DNA of 51,807 bases from Myxococcales bacterium (GCA_003153055.1 PMBV01000094.1:1-51807), one strand, 5' to 3'. Positions 1 to 8,392 are shown, counted from the first letter of the stretch. Numbers and translations are program-made. Notes: a model not told the origin generated them from the letters alone.

Positions 1-1048
1 CGGCCACGCCCAGCACCAGGGCCTCGGCCAGCACCAGCGACGCCACGTCGCCGCGAGACGCTCCGACGGCCCTCATCACGCCCAGCTCCCGCGCTCTCGC
101 CCGCACCGAGGCCGACAGCGCATGGGCGATGTTGAACCCAGCCAACAGGCAGATGAGCACCGACAACAGCGCCATCGACAACGTGGTGATGGCCACGGCG
201 GCGCCAGCGTTCTCGGCCAGCCGTCGCTCCTGGTCATCGACCCGATGGCCCATGGCTTTCACCGCCGCGACCAGCTCAGGCACCCGCGAGGGGTCGGCGG
301 CCTCGAGCGTCACCGCGCTGTAGGTGTCGGCGTCGGCGTGGCTCTCGCGGTTGATCCGCTGGGCGGTGGCCAGGGGTATGGTGAGGCCTGCCAGGAGCCC
401 TCGGTCTGAGATGCCCACCACCTGGGCCCGGGCGCTGGTGGTCGGCCCTCCTCCGGTGCGCGCGACGTAGCTGCGGTTGAGCTCCACCGGGAACCCAAAG
501 CCAATCAGCATGGCGGCCGAGAGCTGGGGCAGCGCCCGGGCTGGGGCGAAGCTCTTGTTGTAGATCTCCAGCAGCCGAGACGAGAGCACCGCGGGTATGG
601 GCTGGCCCGGGCCGTGGTCCGAGAAATCACCCCCGGGCACGTCGCGCTGCACCAGCCCCGGGTCGACCCCCACCGCGAGGACCTCGAGGCCCATGCGCAG
701 CCGCTGGCCGAAAAAGTCACCGTCGTAGATCGTCACCGCCGGGACCCGCACGGTCATCTTCCGGTACGCCCGCGCCACGCCAGGGAGCCCTTGGAGCCGC
801 TCGACCTCGCGCTCATCGAGGGCGCCTCCCAAGAGCCCCAGCGTCAGCGCCGAGGGCACCACCTCGACGAGGCTGGTATCGACCGGGAACACCTTCTCGC
901 GGACCACCCGTCCGACCCCGAGGCCCAGCGCGACGAAGAAGACCAGCGCTCCGACGCCCACCGCCACGCCGAAGCACGACGACACGGCCCCACGGCGGTC
1001 GCTCGAAAGACCCAGCCGTGCCAACTGCACCACCGAGCGGACCCTCAC
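1..1048 (-). CDS. ABC transporter permease, FtsX/MacB-like (partial, runs off window)
   Basis: Membrane subunit of a MacB/LolCE-type ABC system. The minus-strand reading frame starts at a GTG whose bases overlap the stop of the ATPase gene (GTGA). About 349 residues are visible. There is one transmembrane helix near residues 22-46, then a roughly 200-residue extracytoplasmic domain, then a second helix. This is followed by the typical FtsX coupling segment with ARELGVMRAVGASRGDV, which contacts the ATPase. The remaining helices lie beyond position 1. It is the last visible gene of the pspA-like operon. In this family such permeases work by mechanotransmission to move lipoproteins or drugs or to drive envelope enzymes; the substrate here is unknown. 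Confidence 0.88.
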   Translation of the reverse strand, partial: MRVRSVVQLARLGLSSDRRGAVSSCFGVAVGVGALVFFVALGLGVGRVVREKVFPVDTSLVEVVPSALTLGLLGGALDEREVERLQGLPGVARAYRKMTVRVPAVTIYDGDFFGQRLRMGLEVLAVGVDPGLVQRDVPGGDFSDHGPGQPIPAVLSSRLLEIYNKSFAPARALPQLSAAMLIGFGFPVELNRSYVARTGGGPTTSARAQVVGISDRGLLAGLTIPLATAQRINRESHADADTYSAVTLEAADPSRVPELVAAVKAMGHRVDDQERRLAENAGAAVAITTLSMALLSVLICLLAGFNIAHALSASVRARARELGVMRAVGASRGDVASLVLAEALVLGVA

Positions 1049-1707
1049 GAGAGCACCCCGTGGCCGAGAGTCAGCACCCGCGTCGCGGCGCCCCTGAGCC
1101 GCTCCTCGTGCGTCACCGCCAGCACCGTGAGGCCGTCGCGGTTGAGCGTCTTGAACAGCTCGATAATCTCCTCGGCGGTCTCGGCGTCGAGGTTGCCCGT
1201 CGGCTCATCGCACAGCAAGACGCGGGGGCGGGAGAACAGCGCCCGGGCGATGGCGACGCGCTGGCGCTCCCCTCCCGAGAGCTGAGACGGGAGCCGCTCG
1301 GCCTTTCCTTCGAGCCCCACCCGCGCCAGCGCCTCCAGCGCCCGGGCCCGCGCGTCGTCACCCGCGGTGGCGTCGAAGTACGCCGGCAAGGCCACGTTCT
1401 CGTGGGCCCGGAGGCCTCCGACCAAGTGAAACGACTGGAAGACGAAGCCCACCTGGCGGTTGCGAAAGCGGGCCAGCGCCAACTCGGCCAGGCCGTCGAG
1501 GCGGATGCCGGCCACCGTCACCTCACCTTCGAAGCCGCTGTCCAGGCCACCCAGCACGTGCAGGAGCGTCGACTTCCCGCTCCCGCTCCGGCCGACGACG
1601 GCGGTGAACTCACCTGCTTTCACCTCGAGATCAACGCCCGCCAACACCACCGCGCGACCACGAGCTCCGTCGGGGTAGCTGCGAGTGAGCCGCCGGGTGA
1701 CGATCAT
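1045..1707 (-). CDS. ABC transporter ATP-binding protein, LolD/MacB type
   Basis: A 220-residue cytoplasmic ATPase that powers the adjacent FtsX-like permease. Visible motifs are Walker A GRSGSGKST, signature LSGGERQRVAIARAL, Walker B VLLCDEPTGNLD and the H-loop AVTHE, all intact. Size and the NLD/E-rich Walker B match the LolD/MacB/FtsE family. The start is the ATG at 1707, giving MIVTRRLTRSYPDG; it overlaps the upstream lipoprotein stop as ATGA. The frame is open further upstream, but that part is antisense-like sequence inside the lipoprotein gene. Tight coupling on both sides indicates co-translation with the lipoprotein and the permease. Confidence 0.95.
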   Translation of the reverse strand: MIVTRRLTRSYPDGARGRAVVLAGVDLEVKAGEFTAVVGRSGSGKSTLLHVLGGLDSGFEGEVTVAGIRLDGLAELALARFRNRQVGFVFQSFHLVGGLRAHENVALPAYFDATAGDDARARALEALARVGLEGKAERLPSQLSGGERQRVAIARALFSRPRVLLCDEPTGNLDAETAEEIIELFKTLNRDGLTVLAVTHEERLRGAATRVLTLGHGVLS

Positions 1708-3287
1708 GGAGCCGGCTTCGGTGACGCCGGAGCGAGCGACAGCGCCAGCCGGGCGAAGACCGCCTGATCCTTCGAGCTCACCTCGAGTGTCAGCGCCTTC
1801 AGGTCGTCGATGGCATCGAGCCAGCGCACGGCGGTCCCCTTGAGGGCGAAGCCTCCCAGGCCCCACACGCTCTCGGGCAGTGCTCGTACAGACTGGGAGA
1901 GCTTCGAGAGGTCGAGCACCACGCTCGCCGTCGGCCCTCCCGGCTTCCGCTCTCCCGCCCGCGCCGTGCCATCGGCCAGAAGGAGCCGATCGAGTCGGTC
2001 GACAGGCGCGGCGAAGTACAGCCGGTCTCCCCGCACCGCGAAGTGCACCCCTTCTCCTTGAGACCAAGACGTGAGGTACACGGTGGCACCGGCGCGATCG
2101 GCCCGCTTCATCTGCGCTCCGAACCGGGGCGCGAGGGCCGCGGCCGTCTCCAAGGCCTGCACCCCTCCGTCGGGGCCGTCGAGGGCCGCGGTGCCCGTCA
2201 GCCCCAGGTAGTCGAAGGGGTTGGTCCGGCGCACGTCGAGCGTCGGCAGCCCGCGACCCAGCGGTGGCCGTTCGGCCAACGAGAGCGCCCCCACCACGCC
2301 GGGCTTCAGGTGCGAGAGGATGTCGTGCTCGAGGTCGATGCCCCCTTGGCCCATCCACCGGCCGAACAACTGACGCCACAGCGGCCCGAGAGCCTTGGGG
2401 GGCCCGTCGTAGCGGGCGACGAGAAACGCGTCGGGCGGCACCATCGCCGTCGGGAGCTCGCTGGCCTCAGTGGAGGCTTCGAACAAGGCCCGCATCGGCG
2501 CCTCGGCTCGCCAGGGAGCGTCGAGCATCACCGCGAAGCTGGTCGGCTCGAGGGTGACGACCAGCAACGCGCTCTCCACCGGCCACTCGCCCAAGAGCGG
2601 GCTGCCAGGTGGCAGGTAGGCGAAGGCGTCTCCCCCCGTCGCCACGCGCGCCCGCGCCCGAGCCAGAGCCGGCTCCTTCGCCAGCGAGTCACCCACCGGG
2701 AGGCTGGCCAGCGCCGCGAGGTCAGAGATGCCCTCGTCGACCGCGACCAGCGCGAAGCCGTGGGCCAGCGCATACCCCAACCTCGGCGGGCCCTTCGCCT
2801 CGCGAGAAAACGTCTTCACCACCACGCCGTCGACCGTGAGCTCCCCGGCGACTGAGGCTCCCAGCCGCCTCGTGGCGAGCGCGGCCAGCGACGCCTGGAG
2901 CTTCGACGGGTCTTTCACCGGGAGCGCCACGTACGCATGCCCGGTCACCTGCACCCCCACCCCCAGAGGCGCCTGGCCATCGAGGCCGAACTTCTCGAGG
3001 GCGGCAGCGCTCCGCACGTCGACGCCCAGCTCACCGACCAGGGCATCGACCAGCGCCCGAGGGTCTTGGAAGCCCTGGGTGGGCGCGAGGAAGGCCGCCA
3101 CCTTGAGCTGCTCGAAGAGCACGAGCTTCTGCCCGAGCGAGGCGAGCTGGGGCACCACCACCACCCCAACGGCTCCACGGCCAAGCACCCGCTCGACCGC
3201 CCTCGGCTCAGGCGCCGGCCGCTCACCGCAGCGAGCGCAGCCCGCCAGCATCGCAATCACCAGGTACCACCCGAGCCGGCGTGTCAT
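1704..3287 (-). CDS. predicted lipoprotein of the pspA-like operon, function unknown
   Basis: A 527-residue protein that starts MTRRLGWYLVIAMLAGC, a signal peptide with a canonical lipobox (LAGC). The mature protein is therefore probably lipid-anchored at the outer face of the inner membrane or in the outer membrane. The rest is soluble, rich in Ala, Leu and Pro, with no recognised catalytic motif. The general layout resembles DUF3352-type exported proteins (repeating alpha/beta units, phrases such as AYLPPGSPLLG), but this is only a weak resemblance. It overlaps the coiled-coil gene by 4 nt (ATGA) and the ATPase by 4 nt. It may be an accessory or substrate-presenting subunit of the ABC exporter. 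Confidence 0.8.
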   Translation of the reverse strand: MTRRLGWYLVIAMLAGCARCGERPAPEPRAVERVLGRGAVGVVVVPQLASLGQKLVLFEQLKVAAFLAPTQGFQDPRALVDALVGELGVDVRSAAALEKFGLDGQAPLGVGVQVTGHAYVALPVKDPSKLQASLAALATRRLGASVAGELTVDGVVVKTFSREAKGPPRLGYALAHGFALVAVDEGISDLAALASLPVGDSLAKEPALARARARVATGGDAFAYLPPGSPLLGEWPVESALLVVTLEPTSFAVMLDAPWRAEAPMRALFEASTEASELPTAMVPPDAFLVARYDGPPKALGPLWRQLFGRWMGQGGIDLEHDILSHLKPGVVGALSLAERPPLGRGLPTLDVRRTNPFDYLGLTGTAALDGPDGGVQALETAAALAPRFGAQMKRADRAGATVYLTSWSQGEGVHFAVRGDRLYFAAPVDRLDRLLLADGTARAGERKPGGPTASVVLDLSKLSQSVRALPESVWGLGGFALKGTAVRWLDAIDDLKALTLEVSSKDQAVFARLALSLAPASPKPAP

Positions 3288-4111
3288 CGCACCTTCCCAC
3301 CTTCATCGGGCAACGAGGCAGCCGACGAGAACTCCTCGGTCACCCGCATGAATTGCTCCATTTCTTTCACCGTCTCTTCGGTGGCCGTCACCTCGGCCGT
3401 CAGCGCGTCGAGTTGGTGGCTGACGAGCTGGGGGTCTCGAATGGCGATGGACTGCTCGTGGGTCAACAGGAGCGCGTCCTCGATGCTGGCGAGCTGGTGG
3501 CTGATGAGCTCGCGGCTCTCCTCGGCCTGGGCGTAGCGCTGCACCCGCTTCTTGAGGATCTCGGCCCGCCGCGCCTTCACCTCGCGCAGTCGCTCGCTGC
3601 GGTCGCTGGCCAGCTCGGCCTCCAGCGCCACCAGCTCGGCCTCGAGGCGCTGCCGGTCGGTCGTGCCGAGGAACTGTCGGTAGCCGTTGAGCGTCGACAC
3701 CAGCCGCAAGAAGCTCGTCAGCAAGGCATCGAGGCGATGGGCGCTCGAAGCGGCCAGCACCCTGCCCCCTGGGAGCGTCTGGTAGCGCTCGAGGATGCCG
3801 TCGCGCAGCGCCTTGAGCGACTGGTAGTGCTCCCGCTGTGACGGCCCGAGCTCACCCACGAGGGTCTCGAGCTCATCGGGAGACGCCACCAGTGAGCCCG
3901 ACTGGGCCTCGAAATTGGCCCGCACCCGCCGGCGAAAGCTGGGGAAGGTCGAGAGCAGCGTCAGGTACAGGGCCGAGGCCCCGGCGGCCGCCACCATCGG
4001 CAGCCAGTCTCCCGTCACCATCGAGGCGATGGTCCCGCCCAGCAGGGCGAAGAGGTTCGCCGGCATCACCAGCGCGGCGAGGAGGTAGTTGGGGGCGCGC
4101 GAGCTGGCCAT
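3284..4111 (-). CDS. membrane-anchored coiled-coil protein
   Basis: A 275-residue protein with two hydrophobic segments near the N-terminus (about residues 8-33 and 36-56). A long, charged, probably alpha-helical coiled-coil region rich in Glu, Arg, Leu and Ala follows and probably lies in the cytoplasm. No enzymatic motif is visible. The layout (two N-terminal helices, then a cytoplasmic coiled coil) recalls XpaC-like proteins, but that family assignment is not secure. The start ATG at 4111 lies 11 nt after the upstream gene and has no strong Shine-Dalgarno. The stop overlaps the lipoprotein start. As a coiled-coil membrane protein beside PspA, it is a candidate PspA docking partner. Confidence 0.78.
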   Translation of the reverse strand: MASSRAPNYLLAALVMPANLFALLGGTIASMVTGDWLPMVAAAGASALYLTLLSTFPSFRRRVRANFEAQSGSLVASPDELETLVGELGPSQREHYQSLKALRDGILERYQTLPGGRVLAASSAHRLDALLTSFLRLVSTLNGYRQFLGTTDRQRLEAELVALEAELASDRSERLREVKARRAEILKKRVQRYAQAEESRELISHQLASIEDALLLTHEQSIAIRDPQLVSHQLDALTAEVTATEETVKEMEQFMRVTEEFSSAASLPDEGGKVR

Positions 4112-4122
4112 AGGAGCGGGCT

Positions 4123-5292
4123 TCAGTGGCCCGCGGTGGCCGAGATGTACTTGAGGGCGGCCAGGTCTGCCACGTCTTCCGGCTGGGGTGCTTGGGGCGC
4201 ATCGAACAGCTTGGTGTTGAGGGCGGCAGCGCTCTGGAACAGCTCGTGGAACGTGACCGGCGACTCCTCACCCAGCCCGAAGAAGGCGAGGTTGTCTTTC
4301 AGCGTCGCCGGCGGCGCGGCCGCGATGGCCTCCGACGGGTCGCCGAGCTGGGGCGCCACCGAGCCCAAGAGCCGGGCCGCTTCGGAGGTGTCTTTCAGCA
4401 CGGCGGCGTTCGCGTCGAGCACCCCGCGGATCAGCCGGCGAATGCCATCGGGGTAGCGAGCCGCGAAGTCGCCCCGCGCCACCAGCACCGTGGCGACCAG
4501 GTGCGGCGCGTCGGCCGTCGAGGTGAGGATCGTCCCCCCCAGCTCGCGGGTCACCGGCCCCACGTCGCCCGAGTAGCCCGCCACCGCGTCGACCCGCGCC
4601 GACCTCAGGGCCTCCCCTGCCTCGAAAGCCGAGTCGAAGTTGACCAGCTCGACATCGCGAAGGGACAGCGAGCTGCGAGACAGGCTCCACAGCAGCACGT
4701 ACCAGCTGGCGCTGCGCACCTCGACGCCGATGCGGCGGCTGAGCAACTGCCCGGTGGACGTCACCGGCGGCCGGGCAGCCACCACGTCTTGGCCGCGCGA
4801 TCGCCCCAGGAGCAGCACCACCCGCGGGGCCGTGTCTCGCAAGAACGAGGCAGACATGGCGAGCGACGAGACCGGCATGGCGGCCAAATCGACGCCCCCG
4901 TTCTCGGCCCCCCGCACCAGAGCCTTTCGCAGCTCGTCCTCGCGGGTGTAGCGCTCGATCTTCACGTCGATGGCGTAGCCGGCGCGGAACAGCCCGACCC
5001 GCTCCGAGTCTCCGGCCGCCACCAGGAGCGGAGCCACCGCGCCCCGTGGCACCAGCCCAACCACCATGGGTCGCAAGGGTACTTTGACCAGGTCTTCCAC
5101 CGGGGCCATCACTCCGGCGGGGAAGTCGCCCGCGGCCAACCTCGGCGACCGGCCCCGGAGCCGCTCCATCAGACGATCGACATACCCCAGCCGCTCGGCC
5201 GCGATGGACACGGTCGCCAGGGACACGAAGAACATGGCGATCAGCACCCGGCCGATGAAGAGCTGCCGCCTCAGACCGCGAACGCGTGCCAT
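4123..5292 (-). CDS. anchored periplasmic solute-binding-like protein (NMT1/SsuA-like fold)
   Basis: A 389-residue protein with a hydrophobic N-terminal helix (FIGRVLIAMFFVSLATVSIA) that is either a signal peptide or a membrane anchor. It is followed by a class II periplasmic-binding-protein-like sequence. Features seen include an N-terminal segment around MVVGLVPRGAVAPLLVA, a DLAAMPVSSLAM segment and VATVLVARGDFAARYPDG. These recall the NMT1/SsuA aliphatic sulfonate or nitrate-binding family. No importer permease is nearby; the only ABC system in the operon is of exporter type. A sensing or chaperone role in the PspA operon seems as likely as transport. The start ATG at 5292 is 7 nt after the pspA stop. 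Confidence 0.75.
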   Translation of the reverse strand: MARVRGLRRQLFIGRVLIAMFFVSLATVSIAAERLGYVDRLMERLRGRSPRLAAGDFPAGVMAPVEDLVKVPLRPMVVGLVPRGAVAPLLVAAGDSERVGLFRAGYAIDVKIERYTREDELRKALVRGAENGGVDLAAMPVSSLAMSASFLRDTAPRVVLLLGRSRGQDVVAARPPVTSTGQLLSRRIGVEVRSASWYVLLWSLSRSSLSLRDVELVNFDSAFEAGEALRSARVDAVAGYSGDVGPVTRELGGTILTSTADAPHLVATVLVARGDFAARYPDGIRRLIRGVLDANAAVLKDTSEAARLLGSVAPQLGDPSEAIAAAPPATLKDNLAFFGLGEESPVTFHELFQSAAALNTKLFDAPQAPQPEDVADLAALKYISATAGH

Positions 5293-5299
5293 CGAAGCG

Positions 5300-6034
5300 C
5301 TACTTCACCTCGACCTTCTTGCCGATGGTCTTCTCGCCCTCGGGGCCGACCTCGGCGACCGGCGCGGGGCTCGAGAGGCCCATCTCCATCTTGAACTGCT
5401 TCACCAGCTCTTGGGCCTGGATCGCCTCGGCGTCCTCCTCGATCTTGAGGGCCTGGTGATCCACCGTCTCGAGGGCCATGGCCATGCGCGCCTCGTTCAC
5501 CGCGGTCTGCTCCTCGACCTTCCGGAGCATCTCGTCGTGGGTCGCGTCGATGCCGGCGACCTCGAAGGACTCCATCGCGTCGGCCACCTTCGACTGCCAC
5601 TTGGCTCGGCGGGCGTCGCGCAGCGCGGCGGTGGCCTCGGCCGTCTTGCGCTCCTTTTCGCGCATGAAGGCCTTCTTCACGTTGATGGCCTTGTCGTAGG
5701 CGCTCCGGGCCCCGGCGACCTGCTGCTCGTTGCGGGCCAGGGCCCCCCGTTCCATCTGCAGGCGGGTGGCGTACTGGGCCGCGAGGTCGTCACGACCGGC
5801 CTGGATCGCCGCCTTCACCTTGGCGGTGAGGTCTCCCACCTCGGTGCGGTACTTGCTGTTCTCCTTCTCGAGGAGCGTCACGTTCGCCCGCACCATGGCG
5901 ATGGACTCGTTCATCTTGGGGACCTGATCGTTCATGTCCCTGATGTTCTGCTCGAGGATCAACTCGGGATCCTCGATGGTGCTGACAAAGAACCCGACGA
6001 AGCTGCGCATGGCGCGCCTGAACCGTTGCCACAT
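5300..6034 (-). CDS. pspA: phage shock protein A / IM30 family protein
   Basis: A 244-residue, almost entirely alpha-helical PspA/Vipp1 protein that binds and stabilises the cytoplasmic membrane under envelope stress. The start is the ATG at 6034 (MWQRFRRAMRSFVGFF), an amphipathic N-terminal helix typical of PspA. An earlier in-frame ATG at 6064 adds only ten atypical residues. The phrase DPELILEQNIRDMNDQ is the family signature. Long helices follow with ARNEQQ and KAFMREKERK segments. A C-terminal extension ends in GKKVEVK. GGGAG lies 11-15 nt upstream of the ATG. It is first in a six-gene operon with an ABC exporter, unlike the classical pspABC layout. Confidence 0.93.
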   Translation of the reverse strand: MWQRFRRAMRSFVGFFVSTIEDPELILEQNIRDMNDQVPKMNESIAMVRANVTLLEKENSKYRTEVGDLTAKVKAAIQAGRDDLAAQYATRLQMERGALARNEQQVAGARSAYDKAINVKKAFMREKERKTAEATAALRDARRAKWQSKVADAMESFEVAGIDATHDEMLRKVEEQTAVNEARMAMALETVDHQALKIEEDAEAIQAQELVKQFKMEMGLSSPAPVAEVGPEGEKTIGKKVEVK

Positions 6035-6092
6035 GGGATGACGTTCTCCCGATAGAGGGCCCACTGAGGGCCGACGAAGTTCGCTGCTGACG

Positions 6093-6120
6093 ACTGTACA
6101 CCCTTTGCACGACGACCCAA
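6093..6120 (-). promoter_or_regulatory. candidate sigma70-like promoter of the pspA operon
   Basis: On the minus strand TTGGGT (6120-6115) is followed after 16 nt by TACAGT (6098-6093). A start site near 6086 would leave a leader of about 50 nt before the pspA ATG. No sigma54 element with correct spacing was found, although classical psp operons use one. Evidence is by eye only. Confidence 0.35.
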
Positions 6121-6148
6121 CATCTCTCGCGATTGCGTCGCCTGACCG

Positions 6149-7492
6149 TCAGAGTGAGGTCAGGAGTCGAGCCGCCTGGGTCGCGGCGGCCTGCCGCACT
6201 TTCCGCTCGTCCATGGTGAGGATGCGCCGATTGCTCACCACCACCGTCCCATCGACGATGACGTCGGTCACGTCACGAGACTGGGTCGCATACACCAGGG
6301 TCGACACCACGTCGTCGGACAGCGGCAGCGCGTGGGCACCCAGAACATCCACCAGCACCACGTCGGCTTTCATGCCCGGTGCCAAGGCCCCCACCTGCCC
6401 CTCCAGCCCCAGCGCCCTCGCACCGCCGAGGGTGGCCAGCTCGAGCACCTCCATGGGCTTCATCGCCGTCGGGCCAGAGCGGAGGTTGTGAATGAGGGCG
6501 GCCAGCCTGAGCTCGCTCCAGATGTCGAGGTTGTTGTTGCACGCCGCGCCATCGGCCCCCACTCCGACCGACACCCCCTGGGCCAACAGCTCGGGCACCT
6601 TGGCCACGCCCGAGGCGAGCTTGAGGTTCGCCCCTGGGCAGTGAGCGACCCGGGTCCCCGATTCGCGCAACAGCCGCTGCTCTCCGGCCGTCAGCCATAC
6701 GCAGTGGGCCAGCGTGGTGCCGGGGCCGAGCCACCCGAGCTTCTCGAAGTACTCGAGGTAATCGAGGCCCGTCTTGGTGCGCACCGCGTCGCATTCGGCC
6801 TGGCTCTCGGCCGCGTGCGTGTGGAGCCGCACCCCGCGCTCCACCGCCAGCGCCTGGGTACGCCGCAGGAGCGTCTCGGTGCACGACAACACGAAGCGCG
6901 GCGCCAGAGCGTAGCGGAGCCGCCCACCCTCCTGCCCATGCCACGCGTCCAAGAGCCGGACACTCTCGCTCAACGAGCCCTCGGTCGTCTCTCTGAGTCG
7001 CTGGGGCACACCCTGCCCCGCGTCGATCATGCACTTGCCGCCGGTCAGGCGAATGCCCGCGTCGCGCGCCGACTCGAAGACCTGCTCGTAGTGGTGCACG
7101 GAGCCCATGTCGAGGGCGGCCGTGGCGCCGCTCAACAGACACTCGAGGAAGGTGAGATCGGCCGATGCGCGCATCGAGGCCTGGTCGTGGGCCGCCTCGA
7201 AGGGCCAGATGCGCTCTCTGAGCCACTCCAACAGCTCGAGGCCGTCGGCGTGGTTGCGGCACAGCGTCTGGCAGGCGTGGAGGTGGCTGTGAATGAGGCC
7301 AGGGAGCACGACCTTGCCTCTGGCGTCGAGGAAGCGATGAACCCGGGGCCGACGCCCTTTCCTTGGCCCCACCTCGATGATGCGGTCGCCTTCGATGATC
7401 AGCTCGGCGTCGCGGAGCACGTCGCGAGACCCGTTCATCGTGACGATGGTGGCGTTGCCGATGACCAGTTCCACGAGGTGAGTGACTTTCAC
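6149..7492 (-). CDS. amidohydrolase, deoxyadenosine/SAH deaminase-like
   Basis: A 447-residue metal-dependent amidohydrolase of the ATZ/TRZ and MtaD group, which deaminates 5-deoxyadenosine, methylthioadenosine or S-adenosylhomocysteine. Metal ligands are visible in order: HSHLH after PGLI, HTHAAES in the middle, LAHCVWL, and the Asp in VGADGAACNNN. The last segment is highly typical of the family. The GTG at 7492 is preceded by GAGGAA with 6-nt spacing, so it is preferred over the GTG at 7474 (ELVIGNATIV). It stands alone on the minus strand upstream of the pspA promoter and probably has its own promoter overlapping the divergent gene. The exact substrate cannot be read from sequence. Confidence 0.88.
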   Translation of the reverse strand: MKVTHLVELVIGNATIVTMNGSRDVLRDAELIIEGDRIIEVGPRKGRRPRVHRFLDARGKVVLPGLIHSHLHACQTLCRNHADGLELLEWLRERIWPFEAAHDQASMRASADLTFLECLLSGATAALDMGSVHHYEQVFESARDAGIRLTGGKCMIDAGQGVPQRLRETTEGSLSESVRLLDAWHGQEGGRLRYALAPRFVLSCTETLLRRTQALAVERGVRLHTHAAESQAECDAVRTKTGLDYLEYFEKLGWLGPGTTLAHCVWLTAGEQRLLRESGTRVAHCPGANLKLASGVAKVPELLAQGVSVGVGADGAACNNNLDIWSELRLAALIHNLRSGPTAMKPMEVLELATLGGARALGLEGQVGALAPGMKADVVLVDVLGAHALPLSDDVVSTLVYATQSRDVTDVIVDGTVVVSNRRILTMDERKVRQAAATQAARLLTSL

Positions 7493-7533
7493 TCAGCTTC
7501 CTCTCCAGGTACATCTTTTCTTCCCAGGCACGC

Positions 7534-7541
7534 TACACTGC
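7534..7541 (+). promoter_or_regulatory. candidate -10 element TACACTGC (possible leaderless transcript)
   Basis: TACACTGC ends 6 nt before the GTG at 7548, so transcription would start at or very near the start codon. The same octamer lies upstream of the kinase gene at 8477-8484. No good -35 hexamer is visible. Confidence 0.28.
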
Positions 7542-7547
7542 GGTTCC

Positions 7548-7967
7548 GTGCTGGCTCTGGCCATGACCCTCGTGCTTGCAATGGAGCTCCCCGGGGAGCC
7601 CGCGCCCTACGTGAAGCCGACCAGCTCGACCGAGCCCCGGTACATCGAGGTGCTCGAAGAGAACACCCACCTGGTGTACCCGGCGATCGCCGTGCTGGTG
7701 GTGACCCTCATCGCCCTGGGGGTCGTGTCGGCGTGGCGGAGTGGCGACATCGACGGCATCGAGAAGGCCGAGCTCAAGCGCACGCTCATCCGCGAGCTGC
7801 GGCGCGAGCTCCACGGTACCACTGCCGAGCAACTGGCCAAGGCGGTCGAGGCGCCCAACCTCAAGGTGCTCAAGCTGCTCGAAGAGATGCAGGCGCAAGG
7901 CCTCACCGAGTGCCGCACCGACACTCGCCGCGTCACCACCTGGCGCCTCAAGGGCCTGGTCTCATGA
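7548..7967 (+). CDS. membrane-anchored winged-helix-like protein
   Basis: A 139-residue protein read from the GTG at 7548 (VLALAMTLVLAMELPG); ATG 7563 is an alternative. It begins with a hydrophobic signal-like stretch and a short Pro-rich linker. A clear transmembrane helix follows (HLVYPAIAVLVVTLIALGVV). The C-terminal domain of about 60 residues (LIRELRRELHGTTAEQLAKA, then LKLLEEMQAQGLTECR) looks like a winged-helix DNA-binding fold. If the C-terminus is cytoplasmic this would be a membrane-tethered regulator. It overlaps the next gene by 4 nt (ATGA). No named family is recognised. Confidence 0.72.
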   Translation: MLALAMTLVLAMELPGEPAPYVKPTSSTEPRYIEVLEENTHLVYPAIAVLVVTLIALGVVSAWRSGDIDGIEKAELKRTLIRELRRELHGTTAEQLAKAVEAPNLKVLKLLEEMQAQGLTECRTDTRRVTTWRLKGLVS

Positions 7968-8392
7968 GCGCCTTGGGTCACCTCCTCAGCGGCCTCTTGG
8001 CCGCGGCCCCCACGCTGAGCTCAGAGACGGCGATTCGCTCGCTGCTCGACGAGCAAGCCGCGGCGTGGAACCGGGGCGATCTCGAGGGCTACCTGGGCGG
8101 CTATGAGAAGTCCGACGAGCTGACCTTCTTCGCTGGCGGCACCATCACCCGAGGGTGGCAGGCGACGCTCGATCGCTACCGGGCCCGCTACCAGAGCGGT
8201 GGCCGACGAATGGGCACCCTCACCTTCACCGACGTCACCGTCGAGGTGCTCGGCCCTGACGTCGCCATCGCCCGAGGGCGCTGGAAGCTCACGCTCGAGG
8301 GAGGCCGCGAGCCCAAGGGCCTCTTCACACTCGTGCTCCGAAAGCGCACCGAGGGCTGGCGCATCACCCACGATCACTCCTCTGCTGAGTAA
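7964..8392 (+). CDS. exported NTF2-like (SnoaL/DUF4440) protein
   Basis: A 142-residue protein starting at the ATG that overlaps the preceding stop (ATGA). The N-terminal MSALGHLLSGLLAAAPTL is a likely signal peptide. The remainder fits the SnoaL/DUF4440 cone fold: AIRSLLDEQAAAWNRGDLEG, the YEKSDELTFFAGG strand, RGWQATLDRYRARY, a VTVEVLGPDVAIARGRW strand, and a WRITHDHSS end. Members are enzymes or binding proteins with very diverse substrates, so the role is open. The tight overlap indicates that it is made together with the winged-helix membrane protein. Confidence 0.83.
   Translation: MSALGHLLSGLLAAAPTLSSETAIRSLLDEQAAAWNRGDLEGYLGGYEKSDELTFFAGGTITRGWQATLDRYRARYQSGGRRMGTLTFTDVTVEVLGPDVAIARGRWKLTLEGGREPKGLFTLVLRKRTEGWRITHDHSSAE

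Noticed and set aside
1708..2379. Upstream extension of the ABC ATPase frame
   Set aside because: It lies wholly inside the lipoprotein gene in another frame; the ATPase family start is at 1707 with ATGA overlap.
6060..6125. Sigma54-type -24/-12 promoter before pspA
   Set aside because: A GG and a GC are present near TGGGTCGTCGTGCA, but the spacing is 8 rather than 10 nt; the sigma70-like hexamers fit better.
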